From Hymenobacter sp. IS2118 (GTDB taxonomy: Bacteria; Bacteroidota; Bacteroidia; Cytophagales; Hymenobacteraceae): DNA of 64,000 nucleotides. Position numbers and translations under genes: made by a program. The number at the start of each line of letters is the position of its first letter. The stretch's first letter is position 1. Below the pieces are notes generated by a model. The model was not told where the DNA came from, made no database searches, and saw nothing but the letters and a program-made list of their open reading frames with translations. The DNA lies in contig NZ_JNLX01000165.1 of assembly GCF_000715495.1 (NCBI RefSeq), positions 48,866 to 112,865 of the forward strand, in the 5' to 3' direction. Of the stretch, positions 53,950 through 62,880 are shown in pieces.

Positions 53950-55334
53950 TTCGCTTCTTCTTCGGTAGAATAATCACCTTTCGCGGCCTTTTTATCGCCT
54001 TTGGCGTTGCTTGCGGGTTCGCCCGAATAGTCGGGCGGGAAGCCGTTCACCTGCCGCCACAGCTCGTACCAGATGGGCACGTCATCGAGCAGGGCCCAGC
54101 CGTAGACGCCGCTACCCACGCGCAGGGGCTTGGGCCAGGCTTCCTGCTTGGGGTCGGGCGTGACGAGAATGCGGTACTGGCCCTGGGAATCAATATTATC
54201 GATAACGGCTACCACGCCGCCGAAGGTGCCGAAGCTGGTGCCGGGCCAGCCGCTGAACACCAGCGCTGGCCAGCCATCAAACTGCAGGCGCACCTTCCGG
54301 CCCACGCGCAGCAGCGGAATATCCATGGGCTGCACGTAGAGCTCGGCGGCCAGGGCCGGCGCGTCGGGCATCACCGTCACGATGGGCTCGCCTTCCTTCA
54401 CGATTTCACCCAGGCCTTCTTTCAGCGCCCGCACGACGTAGCCGTCCTGCGGGGCCGTAATCTGGTAGAAGCCCGAGCGGATGCGCAGGTTGGCCAGCTC
54501 GTTGCGCATCTTGGCAATCTGGCCTTCGGTGTCGAACTGGTAGGCCGTCACCGAGCGCCGGTCCGATTCGGACTTGGCCAGCTTGTCCTGATACTCAGCT
54601 GAGAGCGAGCTTAGCTCCAGCTGAGCATTGGTGAGGGCCTGGCGGCTGGCAGCCAGCTTGTTTTCAGCCGATTGCAGCTTGGCCGTGCTTTCCTGAAACT
54701 TGAGCCGGCGCTGCTCCACTTCAGTCAGCGACTTGAGACCTTTCTTGTAGAGTTCTTCCTGGCGCTCCTGCTGCCGCTCGGCAATCGTAAAGTCGTTGCG
54801 CGCGGCTACCAGGTCGGCGGCGTCGGAATTGACCTTCAGTCGGCTTTGCTCCACGTAGTTGCGGGCCTTGCTCAGGCTCACCTGCAGGCCGGCACGCAAC
54901 GCCGTTTGCTGGGCGCTGAGGGCCGTGCCCTTGGCCCGATTCTCGCCAAGAGAACTAATTTTGGCGTCGAGCTGCTCGCTGGTGCGCTGCACCAGTTTGG
55001 GGTCAAAGTATTTTTCCTTCACTTCCACGATGTCGACCAGCGTGTCGCCTTTGCTCACGTGCTGGCCCTCGCGCACCCGCCAGCGCTGGATGCGGCCGGC
55101 AATGGTGCTGGGCACGGTCTGGGGGCGGTCCTGGGGGCGCAAGGTGGTGAGCGTGCCGGTAGAACGGATGTTCTGCGTCCAGGGCAGAAAGCCCCCAAGC
55201 ACCACCAGCAAGCCCAGGCCGGCCGCCCAGCGGGCCAGCGTACGGCCCGCCTGCGGGGTTTGCACCCGCGCAAACGCGCGGAAGCGCCCAGTCAGCGGGT
55301 TGGATTCAGCCAACGGGTTTTCGGCAAAAGGCAT
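53946..55334 (-). CDS. HlyD-family periplasmic adaptor
   Basis: The 462-residue membrane-fusion protein has one N-terminal membrane helix (about 34-56), a first lipoyl half (TIAGRIQRWRVREGQHVSKGDTLVDIV), a coiled-coil hairpin of about 180 residues, and the second half (ITAPQDGYVVRALKEGLGEIVKEGEPIVTV) with beta-barrel domains. It joins the inner-membrane ABC protein to the TolC-type channel. The gene follows the ABC gene after 194 bases and overlaps the TolC gene. Its tail is Lys/Glu-rich. Confidence 0.9.
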   Translation of the reverse strand: MPFAENPLAESNPLTGRFRAFARVQTPQAGRTLARWAAGLGLLVVLGGFLPWTQNIRSTGTLTTLRPQDRPQTVPSTIAGRIQRWRVREGQHVSKGDTLVDIVEVKEKYFDPKLVQRTSEQLDAKISSLGENRAKGTALSAQQTALRAGLQVSLSKARNYVEQSRLKVNSDAADLVAARNDFTIAERQQERQEELYKKGLKSLTEVEQRRLKFQESTAKLQSAENKLAASRQALTNAQLELSSLSAEYQDKLAKSESDRRSVTAYQFDTEGQIAKMRNELANLRIRSGFYQITAPQDGYVVRALKEGLGEIVKEGEPIVTVMPDAPALAAELYVQPMDIPLLRVGRKVRLQFDGWPALVFSGWPGTSFGTFGGVVAVIDNIDSQGQYRILVTPDPKQEAWPKPLRVGSGVYGWALLDDVPIWYELWRQVNGFPPDYSGEPASNAKGDKKAAKGDYSTEEEAK

Positions 55335-55528
55335 GTATTTTCTAATTAATAATTTAAAAATGACTTCTTAAGAATTGGCAATGAGTGGTTAAAAAAAGGT
55401 CCTTGGCACCAATACTCGCAACTGTGACTCCAGCTACTGGCGGCACTTCAGGGTGCGTTACTACTGCCTTAACCACACTGACTGAAGAATCAACGCTCAG
55501 TCACTCATTCTGATTCTTAGTTTAAAAC

Positions 55529-57259
55529 TTAACCCAGCAACTCCCGCATTTCCGGTTGCTCAACAACGGCTGCAAACGCACCATCTGCAATCAAACGGCC
55601 TTCGCGCAGCACCGCCAGGCGCGGGCATAAGGTCAGCAAGCGCAGGTCGTTGGAGGCCAGCACTACGGTCCAGGGGTGTTCGGGCGCCAGCACCCGGCGC
55701 AGGATGCGCATCTGCTCGGCGGGCTCTACACCCGGCAGGAAGTTGTCGAGCAGTAGCAGGCGCGGCCGGCGCACCAGCGCCCGCGCCAGCAACAGCTTCT
55801 GACGCGTGCTTTCAGCCAATGGCGTGCCAATGCCGAGCGGCGTGTTCAGCCCCTGCGGGCGGGCATATACATCATCGCGCAAGCCCACGAGCTCCAGGCC
55901 CCAGGCCACGTCGTCGGCCCCGATACGGGCCTGGCCGAGCGTGAGGTTGTCGAGCAAGGTGCCATCAAACAGGTGCTGGGGGGCAATGGTGTCGCCCACG
56001 TGCTCGCCCAGCGAGGAGGGCGCCAGGTCCTGCAGAGCCAAGCCATCGTAGGCCACCACGCCGGTGTAGCTGGTGAGCAAGCCGGCCAGGATGCGTAGTA
56101 GCGTGGTTTTGCCCGAGCCGTCGTAACCGGCCACGCCCATGTGCTCGCCTGCCCCAATAGTGAGCGTGAGCTGGTCGATGGGGGAACGCAGGCCGCCGGG
56201 ATACTGGTAGCTGAGCTGGCGCAGCTCGGCCCGCAACCCGCCGCGCACGGTTGGCAGCGGTAGTGTGGTAGCACCTCCGCCGCCTACCAAGGGCAGGTCG
56301 AGCACATGGCCAATTTTGTCGAGGGCCGTCAGCGCGTCGTACACGACATCGAGCTTGAGCAGCACCTTCTCCACGGCCGATATGGTGAGGATGATAATGA
56401 TTTCGGCGGCTACGAACTGCCCGATATTAATCTGACGGTCGATGAGCAGCCAGCAGCCAATGATAAGTAGCGTGGCAGTAATGAGGACTTTGAACGCTAC
56501 AAAGCCCCAGAATTGGGCGAGCAGCACCCGAAAGTGGCTCTGTCGGGCATTCAGGTACCCCTCCACCAGTGCGTCGGTGCGCTCCAGGGCCAGTTCCTGC
56601 CGGGGCGGGTGGCGGAAGGTTTGCACGGTGCGGGCCACGTCTTCGAGCCAGGCCGCTACCTTGTACTTGTATTTGGACTCCTGCAAACTGGTGCTCAGTC
56701 CTTTGGGGCCGGTTGCCCGAATCAGCAGGGCCAGCAGCATCACCAGCAGCACGCCAAAAACGATGAAAATGGGGTGATAAAAGGAAAGCAGAATCAAGCC
56801 GAATAAAATTTGCAGCGCCGCCGCCGAAAACTCTATTAACATGGTAGCCAGTCCTTTTTGCAGGGTTGGTGCGTCCAGCAGGCGGTTCATTAGCTCGGGC
56901 AGGTACTGCCCGTTCAGGGCTTCGGTGCGCACCCGCGGCAGGCGCAGGGCAAAGTCGAAGCTGATGCGCGCAAAGAGCCGCTGCTGAATGAACTCGACCA
57001 GATAGACCTGCATCACCTGCAAGCCGCCTACCAGCAGCGTGCCCGTTACGATGAGGGCAATGAGTACCACGAGCGACGTACTTACGGCCCCGCTGCTTAC
57101 GAAGTTGATGACCGACTGCACGCCCAGGGGCAGCGACAAGCTGATGACCCCGGTCAGGGCCGCGTACACGTAGAGGTAGGTAATGTCGCGCCGCTCAGAG
57201 GCGAGCAGGCGCCACAGGCGCTGGCCAGGAGTGAGGGATGAGGTGGGCAGGTCCGCCAT
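55529..57259 (-). CDS. Type I export ABC transporter with degenerate ATPase motifs
   Basis: The 576-residue protein fuses a six-helix membrane domain (about 20-310) to an ATPase domain (about 335-570) and lacks an N-terminal C39 peptidase. Walker A is intact (GYDGSGKTTLL) and a Q-loop glutamine is present (APQHLFDGTLLDNL). The signature LSGGQ is replaced by LAEST, the Walker B glutamate by Asn (LLLLDNFLPG) and the switch histidine by Asn (LASNDL). The protein may bind ATP but hydrolyse it poorly, or follow an unusual cycle. It lies between tetR-type and hlyD-type genes. Confidence 0.88.
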   Translation of the reverse strand: MADLPTSSLTPGQRLWRLLASERRDITYLYVYAALTGVISLSLPLGVQSVINFVSSGAVSTSLVVLIALIVTGTLLVGGLQVMQVYLVEFIQQRLFARISFDFALRLPRVRTEALNGQYLPELMNRLLDAPTLQKGLATMLIEFSAAALQILFGLILLSFYHPIFIVFGVLLVMLLALLIRATGPKGLSTSLQESKYKYKVAAWLEDVARTVQTFRHPPRQELALERTDALVEGYLNARQSHFRVLLAQFWGFVAFKVLITATLLIIGCWLLIDRQINIGQFVAAEIIIILTISAVEKVLLKLDVVYDALTALDKIGHVLDLPLVGGGGATTLPLPTVRGGLRAELRQLSYQYPGGLRSPIDQLTLTIGAGEHMGVAGYDGSGKTTLLRILAGLLTSYTGVVAYDGLALQDLAPSSLGEHVGDTIAPQHLFDGTLLDNLTLGQARIGADDVAWGLELVGLRDDVYARPQGLNTPLGIGTPLAESTRQKLLLARALVRRPRLLLLDNFLPGVEPAEQMRILRRVLAPEHPWTVVLASNDLRLLTLCPRLAVLREGRLIADGAFAAVVEQPEMRELLG

Positions 57260-57278
57260 AGGGGGAAATAAAGTCGAA

Positions 57279-57977
57279 TTAGTCGGGTATAGTACCGGAA
57301 GCTTGGGCTAGGGTAGCAAAAGCCAGTTGCGTCAGAAAGGTTTGGAGCGTGTTTTCAGCCCCGCCGCCAGGGACGGCATCGGTGAGCGAGGGCAGGTGCT
57401 GCGCGAAAAAGAGCTGCTTGCGGGCCGATTCCAGTAACGTACTCACCAGCGCTTGGGGGAAAGCGTAGGCGGGATTAATCTCCTGCACCACGGCCACAAT
57501 GCCGGCCGCCAACTGCTTGTACTCCCGAAACAGCCCCTCGCGGTTGTCGCCGTCCACGTCGCGGGTCAGGTAGGCTTTGGAGGCCTCGTGCACCACAATG
57601 CGGTAGAGGGCGGCCTCGTCGAGCTGCGTCGTGGCCGGGTCGTCCTGGTTGGCTTGGATGATAATGCCCATAATGAGCCGCAGCCGCTCGCAGGGGTCGG
57701 GCACGTTGTGGGTATGAAACCGAATCTGGTAGCGCAGCCAGGCCCAGTGCCAGCTCACCAGGTACACCAGCAGCTTGTGTTTATTTTCGAAATAGCGGTA
57801 AAGCGAGGCCTCGGTAGAGTCGATTCGCTGTGCCAGCTTTTTGAAAGTAAAATGCTCAAACCCGATTTCATCAATCAGCAGCACGCTTTCGGCCACCAGC
57901 CGGCGCCCCAAATCTGTGTCCTGCGGGTCGCGCAGGTACAGCTTTTCGTTTAAGTCGATGCGAAGGGAAGTATGCAT
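57279..57977 (-). CDS. TetR/AcrR-family regulator of the export operon
   Basis: The 232-residue protein has an N-terminal TetR helix-turn-helix (AESVLLIDEIGFEHFTFKKLAQRIDSTEASLYRYFENKHKLL) and a helical ligand-binding domain. It is the first gene of the unit and its stop lies 19 bases before the ABC gene, so it probably controls its own operon. The ligand is unknown. The longer frame to 58028 lacks support; the ATG at 57977 fits. I see no clear operator palindrome upstream. Confidence 0.88.
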   Translation of the reverse strand: MHTSLRIDLNEKLYLRDPQDTDLGRRLVAESVLLIDEIGFEHFTFKKLAQRIDSTEASLYRYFENKHKLLVYLVSWHWAWLRYQIRFHTHNVPDPCERLRLIMGIIIQANQDDPATTQLDEAALYRIVVHEASKAYLTRDVDGDNREGLFREYKQLAAGIVAVVQEINPAYAFPQALVSTLLESARKQLFFAQHLPSLTDAVPGGGAENTLQTFLTQLAFATLAQASGTIPD

Positions 57978-58120
57978 TGTAAAATTCTCTGGACCAACAA
58001 ATTGATTGCAAGAAAGAGGGCCGGGCACTACTAACTAAAAGCTCGTGGCGCGCTACGTATTTACCCCAAAGAAACGGCCTACGAGGCGTTTCGGCGACTT
58101 TTAGCCCTTCCGGAACGGCG

Positions 58121-59611
58121 CTATTCGCCCTGGCCCAGCGAAAAAACCCGTTGGCCGTCCATCAAATACAGGTGTTCGGTTTTGATGACGTACAGCCGAT
58201 TATCCACTAGGCGGTGCAGCAGGGCCAGCACATCGGCAAAGGGCACGGGAGTAAATTTAAGCTGCGCAGCGCCCACCACCGCATTGGCGGCCACGAAACG
58301 GCAGCGCCAGTGGTCGGTGCAGAACGTTTCGGGATGCCCGTCGGGGTACACTTTCACACCGCGGTTGGTGATGAGCTTCAGCTGCATCCGGTCTCCGCAA
58401 ATGGCTTCGAGCTGCCGGCCCAGCTGCTCGGGCTGCTTTCCGTCCCAGCGCAAAAACACATCAATCCCAACCAGTTCCTGCACCACGACAGGCGTTCCGT
58501 AAAGCGCGGTCACCGGGACTGCGGGCGCGGCCGAAACCCCGGCCGGCGCCGTGCCAGACATCATCGCCAGCTGCCGGGGCAGCTGCCCCAGGCGCGCAAT
58601 CACGGCATCGGCAAAGCCCGTGGTCGTGACCTTGGCACGGCTGGTTTCGGGGTCGTAAATGTCGGCCGTGTGCTGGCCGTCTTCCAAAGCGCACAGCCAG
58701 GCGTTGTGGATTCGGGCCGCGGTTTCGCGCTGGCCCAGGTGCATGAGCATGAGCACCGCCGCCTGCAGCAGGCCCGAAGGGTTGGCCATGTCCTGGCCGG
58801 CAATGTCGGGCGCCGAGCCGTGGATGGCTTCAAACAAGGCCCCACCATCGCCAATATTAGACGAGCCCGCCAGGCCCACCGAGCCCGTGAGCTGGGCCAC
58901 TACGTCGGAAATAATGTCGCCGTACAGATTCATCGTCACCACCGCGTCGTAGCGCTCCGGCGTGTCGGCCAGCCGCGCCGTGCCGATATCGATAATCTGG
59001 TGTTCCTGCGTAATGTCGGGGTACTCGCGCCCGATTTCCATGAACACCCGATGAAACAGCCCGTCGGTGAGCTTCATAATGTTGTCCTTGGTCATGCACG
59101 TGAGCTTGCGGCGGCCGTGGCGGCGGCAGTACTCGAAGGCGTAGCGCACAATTTTTTCGCAGCCCGTCCGGCTCACCAGCTTCAGGCACTGCACCACGTC
59201 GGGGGTTTGCTGGTGCTCGATGCCGGCGTAGAGGTCTTCCTCGTTTTCGCGGATAATGACCACATCCAGCGTGGGGTGGCGGGTAGCCACGGCCGGATAC
59301 AACGAGCGGCAGGGTCGCACGTTGGCGTACAGGCCCAGGGTTTTACGCAGGGTCACGTTCAGGCTTTTGTAGCCCCCGCCCAGCGGCGTGGTAATGGGCG
59401 CCTTGAGCAGCACCCGCGTGCGGCGGAGCGAATCCCAGGCCGCCGGACCAATGCCGGAGCTGTGGCCGGCCCGGTACATCTGCTCCCCTACTTCGATAAA
59501 TTCCGGTTCCAGAGCCGCGCCGGCAGCTTCCAGTATCCGCAGGGTCTGGGTCATAATTTCGGGACCGATGCCGTCGCCAACGGCAACGGTAATAGGGACT
59601 TTTATAGACAT
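58121..59611 (-). CDS. icd: Isocitrate dehydrogenase of the long Thermus type
   Basis: Beta-decarboxylating dehydrogenase that converts isocitrate to 2-oxoglutarate. Visible features are VAVGDGIGPEIM, the substrate arginine region (TPLGGGYKSLNVTLRKTLGLYANVRPC), the metal aspartates (NLYGDIISDVVAQLTGSVG) and EAIHGSAPDIAGQDMANPSG. The core is followed by an extra C-terminal domain of about 150 residues (residues 345-496). The total of 496 residues equals that of the Thermus thermophilus enzyme, which has the same extension. The ATG at 59611 is chosen over an upstream in-frame extension. The -7 element at 59666-59673 gives a leader of about 48 bases. Confidence 0.92.
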   Translation of the reverse strand: MSIKVPITVAVGDGIGPEIMTQTLRILEAAGAALEPEFIEVGEQMYRAGHSSGIGPAAWDSLRRTRVLLKAPITTPLGGGYKSLNVTLRKTLGLYANVRPCRSLYPAVATRHPTLDVVIIRENEEDLYAGIEHQQTPDVVQCLKLVSRTGCEKIVRYAFEYCRRHGRRKLTCMTKDNIMKLTDGLFHRVFMEIGREYPDITQEHQIIDIGTARLADTPERYDAVVTMNLYGDIISDVVAQLTGSVGLAGSSNIGDGGALFEAIHGSAPDIAGQDMANPSGLLQAAVLMLMHLGQRETAARIHNAWLCALEDGQHTADIYDPETSRAKVTTTGFADAVIARLGQLPRQLAMMSGTAPAGVSAAPAVPVTALYGTPVVVQELVGIDVFLRWDGKQPEQLGRQLEAICGDRMQLKLITNRGVKVYPDGHPETFCTDHWRCRFVAANAVVGAAQLKFTPVPFADVLALLHRLVDNRLYVIKTEHLYLMDGQRVFSLGQGE

Positions 59612-59665
59612 AGGGAAGCAGCTTATGCAGTGAAACACCTGCTGGCAACTGCCAGCTTGGAGCTG

Positions 59666-59673
59666 CAAATTTA
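59666..59673 (-). promoter_or_regulatory. -7 element of icd; AT-rich divergent gap
   Basis: TAAATTTG on the minus strand fits TAnnTTTG; there is no TTG at 19 bases. The gap 59612-60004 is AT-rich up to about 59840. On the plus strand TATTTTTG (59749-59756) is a weak candidate for the SPFH gene. An in-frame Arg-rich extension of that gene starts at 59840. Confidence 0.45.
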
Positions 59674-60004
59674 TACATACTTTCTTAGATAATAGTTTTA
59701 CTTCTTAAAAAAGGCCGGTAATCATTAATCAGGAGGGTTTTACTAAAATATTTTTGAAGCCCTGCAACATTAATACCATGACTCTTGTATGTGATAGCAA
59801 AGCTATTAATATTGGTAGCTCTAATCAATCTCTTTTGTCATGGTACAGTTGCCGGTTTTTCGTCCCCGCTCGCGTAGGCACCGTCGTGCCGCGCTCCGTT
59901 CCATACTCCCGCTCACGGCCCTGGCTGCGGAGCAGGTGCTGGGCCGCGACAAAGTGCTCGTCCTGCTGGAAACATTTAGCTCCTACTGCCTGCACCGCCC
60001 TCTG

Positions 60005-60895
60005 ATGACATTACGCCGCTCGCTGGCGCTGCTGCTGCTGGCCGGGGCCAGCGCCCTGGGCCTCAGCAGCTGCACTACCATACGCCAGGGCCAGGTGGGC
60101 GTCAAGCGCACGCTGGGCCGCCTCGACCAGCAGGTGGTACTCTCGGGCCCGAAGGCATTCAACCCCTTCCTGACCACTATCATCAAGGTACCCGTCACGA
60201 CCCAAAACCTGGAGATTCGCTCCAGCTTACCTTCTAAGGAAGGCCTCTCGATTGCCTCCGACATCTCCATTCTCTACCGGGTAAAGGCCGATAAAGTGCC
60301 CGAAATCCTGCAAACCACTGGTTTGGGCTATGAGAACATCCTGATTCTGCCCGTCTTCCGCTCGGCCTCCGCCGACGTGTGCGCCCGCTACTTCGCCAAA
60401 GACATGCACAGTGCTGAGCGCTCGGTGATTGAGAAGGCCATTCTCACGCAGATGAACGAAGTGCTCAACACGCGCGGCTTCGAGATTGAGAACGTGCTGC
60501 TCAAGAACATTGCCCTGCCCGCCGGCCTGGCCAAAGCCATTGAGGACAAGCTCGAATCGGAGCAGGAAGCCCTGCGCATGGAGTTTCTCAAGCAGCGCGA
60601 AACCCGCGACGCCGAGCGCCGCGTGATTGAGGCCGAGGGCCAGAAGCGCATTGCCGTGGTGCGGGCCACGGGCGAGCAGGAAGCGGCCATCATTCAGGCC
60701 AGGGGCAAGGCCGAGGCCATGCGCATTGAGGCCGAGGCCGTGCGCCTCACCAACCAGCTCATCAACCGCGACCTGAGCCCGGCCGTGCTCCGCTTCAAAT
60801 CCATCGAAGCGTTCCGGGAGCTGGCCAAATCGCCGAACGCGAAGACCATCATCACCGACGGCAACACGCCCCTGCTCAACACCCTGGCCCAATAA
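60005..60895 (+). CDS. SPFH/prohibitin-domain lipoprotein
   Basis: The 296-residue protein begins with a lipoprotein signal (LALLLLAGASALGLSSC, Cys at about 25), followed by an SPFH domain (QGQVGVKRTLGRLDQQVV...TQNLEIRSSLPSKEGLSIASDISILYRV). Next comes a long Glu/Arg/Ala-rich coiled coil (EQEALRMEFLKQRETRDAERRVIEAEGQKR) as in prohibitins and stomatins. Such proteins form large rings on membranes and organise microdomains or proteases. Lipid anchoring on the periplasmic side is less common than a membrane helix. The ATG at 60005 is chosen because the lipobox follows directly. Two secreted paralogues follow. Confidence 0.85.
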   Translation: MTLRRSLALLLLAGASALGLSSCTTIRQGQVGVKRTLGRLDQQVVLSGPKAFNPFLTTIIKVPVTTQNLEIRSSLPSKEGLSIASDISILYRVKADKVPEILQTTGLGYENILILPVFRSASADVCARYFAKDMHSAERSVIEKAILTQMNEVLNTRGFEIENVLLKNIALPAGLAKAIEDKLESEQEALRMEFLKQRETRDAERRVIEAEGQKRIAVVRATGEQEAAIIQARGKAEAMRIEAEAVRLTNQLINRDLSPAVLRFKSIEAFRELAKSPNAKTIITDGNTPLLNTLAQ

Positions 60896-61125
60896 GCATT
60901 GAAACGGACCCTGCCAGCCACGTACCGGGCCGCCCCCAGGGGTCGGGCCAGACCCGCCGGCCCGGCTCCGCGCCTGCCCTTGCGCCTGATTTTGCTGCTG
61001 CTGCTCATGCTGTTGCTCGCGCGGGCGGCGCAGGTCCGGCAGCACCGGCTCGGGAGCCCGCCCTCACCCCGTCTGGAGCTGGCCGCCGCTTCTTCCACTT
61101 CACTTCTCACTTTTTCGTTATCGCC

Positions 61126-61626
61126 ATGCGCTCCTTGCTGCTGTTGCTTTTCGCTTTGCTGATGTACGGGCGGCCCACTGCGGCCCAGGACCTGGAACCG
61201 GTGCAGAACCGCGCCTTCCAGGTGAAATACGCCGTGCCCCCGCACTGGGCCCTCACGCACCTGCGCACCGATACGGTGGAGGTGCTGCGCTACCACAGCC
61301 CCGAGGACGACGCCCGGCTGTGGGTGGGCCAGCTGCGGGGCCGCCACGCCGCGCTGCCGCCGGCCCGCGCCCTGGAACGGCTATTGCGCCACCTGGGTGC
61401 CACCCGCCACGAGGAGCATCGGGTGTCGTCGCACGGCCTCGACTTTCTGGAGAGTACCGGCACCTGCTTCGTGGGGGGAAGGGAGCTGCGCTACGATGCC
61501 CGCGTGACCACCTACCAGGGCCGCGTGCTGCTGGTGTACGTGTACGCCACCCCGGCCGCCTTCACCACCCAGGCTCCGATGCTACACCGGGTGCTGGACA
61601 GTCTCACGCCGCTGCGGGGCAAGTAG
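61126..61626 (+). CDS. Secreted protein of unknown function, tandem paralogue A
   Basis: The 166-residue protein has a signal peptide (MRSLLLLLFALLMYGRPTAAQ) and a compact alpha/beta domain. It shares with the next gene the pattern VGQLRG...P..AL..L...G......GLDFLESTG...LRYDA.V...GRVLLV....TP.AF.T..P. I recognise no named family. The 230 bases between it and the SPFH gene contain a frame from TTG 60899 with one hydrophobic stretch, which overlaps this gene and is not convincing. The same direction and a lipid-anchored SPFH neighbour hint at a shared envelope role. Confidence 0.75.
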   Translation: MRSLLLLLFALLMYGRPTAAQDLEPVQNRAFQVKYAVPPHWALTHLRTDTVEVLRYHSPEDDARLWVGQLRGRHAALPPARALERLLRHLGATRHEEHRVSSHGLDFLESTGTCFVGGRELRYDARVTTYQGRVLLVYVYATPAAFTTQAPMLHRVLDSLTPLRGK

Positions 61627-61681
61627 CAAGTTCGTTGTTAGCACTTCATCCTTTTTCTCAATTCCTTATCACTTGATACTC

Positions 61682-62206
61682 ATGAAAAATTTGCTTTTGC
61701 TGCTCATTTTTTTGCTGCCGCTGAGTGTGCGGGCTCAGTCCGAACCCGAAATACATTACGAGTCCGTGCGTAGCAGCCAGTACCAGCTGCAATACCAGGT
61801 ACCGGCCGGCTGGGACCAGATGCGCCAGGCCAACGATACGACGGTGGCCATTACCCACATCAGCCCCGGCCAGGACCTGATGCTCTTCATCGGCCAGCTG
61901 CGCGGAGCCGCCGAGCGCATGACGCCCAATCAGGCCCTCTACCACCTGGCCGAACAGTTCGGCGTCACGGTCAACAAGCAGTTCGCTACCACTTACAACG
62001 GCATTCAGTTTCTGGAAACAACCGGGGCGGGCAACCGCGACGGCCAGCAGCTGCGCTACGATGCGCTGGTTGCCCGGCACCGGGGCCACGTACTAATGAT
62101 TTGTATTTCGGGCACCCCCGACGCCTTTATGACCCACGAGCCCCTGGTGCGGCACATCCTCAACAGCCTGGCCCCCTACAAGTCGCGCCGGGAGCCCCGC
62201 CGCTAG
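61682..62206 (+). CDS. Secreted protein of unknown function, tandem paralogue B
   Basis: The 174-residue protein starts at the ATG at 61682 with a signal peptide (MKNLLLLLIFLLPLSVRAQ). Its domain aligns with the preceding protein (FIGQLRG, IQFLETTG, LRYDALVARHRGHVLM, TPDAFMTHEPLVRHILNSLAP). The pair arose by tandem duplication and has diverged well, so both copies are probably kept by selection. A basic tail (KSRREPRR) ends it. Function unknown. Confidence 0.75.
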   Translation: MKNLLLLLIFLLPLSVRAQSEPEIHYESVRSSQYQLQYQVPAGWDQMRQANDTTVAITHISPGQDLMLFIGQLRGAAERMTPNQALYHLAEQFGVTVNKQFATTYNGIQFLETTGAGNRDGQQLRYDALVARHRGHVLMICISGTPDAFMTHEPLVRHILNSLAPYKSRREPRR

Positions 62207-62246
62207 TACCCGCCCGGCTACTCAAACTCGTTTTCCATACTTCTCT

Positions 62247-62561
62247 ATGATACTATTCAACTTGCTTACGCTGAGCGTGCAGCGCGCCCAGACCGCCACC
62301 GAGCTGGTGCTGAAGGAGCATCTGGCTACGGATGTGTTTCTCGACGAGGCCATCGGCAACCACTGCCTGAACGCCGATGGCACCATTGGTACGCAACCCC
62401 TGTACCGGGTGCTTTTCCTGACCAAAGCCCTGCTCTACCGCCGCATTGAGCTGGTACTGCAAGCCCGTTTCCCTGACAATGATTTCCGCATTTATGCCAC
62501 CCCCGTGACCCACGTCAACGATGTGGAGGCGGAGCGGGTGCGGCAGCTTTGCGTTGTCTGA
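62247..62561 (+). CDS. Conserved-looking small protein, possibly CutA-like
   Basis: The 104-residue protein starts 40 bases after paralogue B. Its order of secondary structure (MILFNLLTLSV strand, helix with TATELVLKEHL, strand, LYRVLFLTKALLYRRIELVLQARFPDNDFRIYATPV) recalls the ferredoxin-like fold of CutA, in which a helix follows LLIKT and the protein ends with a strand carrying an aromatic residue and Pro. The match is by pattern only and weak. It has no signal peptide. Codon use is like that of its neighbours, so it is likely a real gene. Confidence 0.55.
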   Translation: MILFNLLTLSVQRAQTATELVLKEHLATDVFLDEAIGNHCLNADGTIGTQPLYRVLFLTKALLYRRIELVLQARFPDNDFRIYATPVTHVNDVEAERVRQLCVV

Positions 62562-62635
62562 GGTGGCTTGGGTTGGGCGTTTTTAACAAAGAAAATGCTA
62601 CCCAACACTGCGTTACAGGGCGACGGCCGGCCTGC

Positions 62636-62735
62636 TCAGGTGTCGGGTGGCACCTCGTCCCAGGGCTGGTTCTGATAGTTGGTGAGCCAGTTCAGGGCGT
62701 AGTGCCACTCATTGGCTCGTTGTAATCCGCTCGAG
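62636..62735 (-). pseudogene. C-terminal fragment of a DUF4272-like protein
   Basis: On the minus strand the frame reads RANEWHYALNWLTNYQNQPWDEVPPDT and then a stop at 62636-62638. The pattern (H/R)YALNWL...WDxVxxDT is that found at the end of DUF4272 proteins, a family often near polymorphic toxin loci. Only about 30 codons have clear similarity; no N-terminal part is seen. It is a remnant. Confidence 0.5.
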
Positions 62736-62796
62736 TCCCGCCCCTCGTCCGAGCTACCGACTTTCCGTTTCAAAACCAGCGCACCGGCACAATACC

Positions 62797-62880
62797 CCGA
62801 AACTGAAGAAGCTAGTGCTGCTGCTGGAGCGCCAGTTTCTCGCCGCAGGACGGTTGGTAGAGGCGTGGAAGGTGTTGCTT
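62797..62880 (+). pseudogene. Decayed copy of the flavin reductase C-terminus
   Basis: Twenty-eight codons translate as PKLKKLVLLLERQFLAAGRLVEAWKVLL, which matches the last residues of the protein at 47975-48898 (PELKKQLLQLGRQFLAEGRLVEAWKVLL). The rest of the gene is missing. The DNA has diverged at many third positions, so the copy is old or came from a related genome. Confidence 0.75.

Noticed and set aside
60899..61162. Frame with one hydrophobic stretch between the SPFH and paralogue A genes
   Set aside because: It begins at TTG, overlaps the signal peptide region of the next gene in another frame and ends in Cys-rich nonsense; mentioned but not called.
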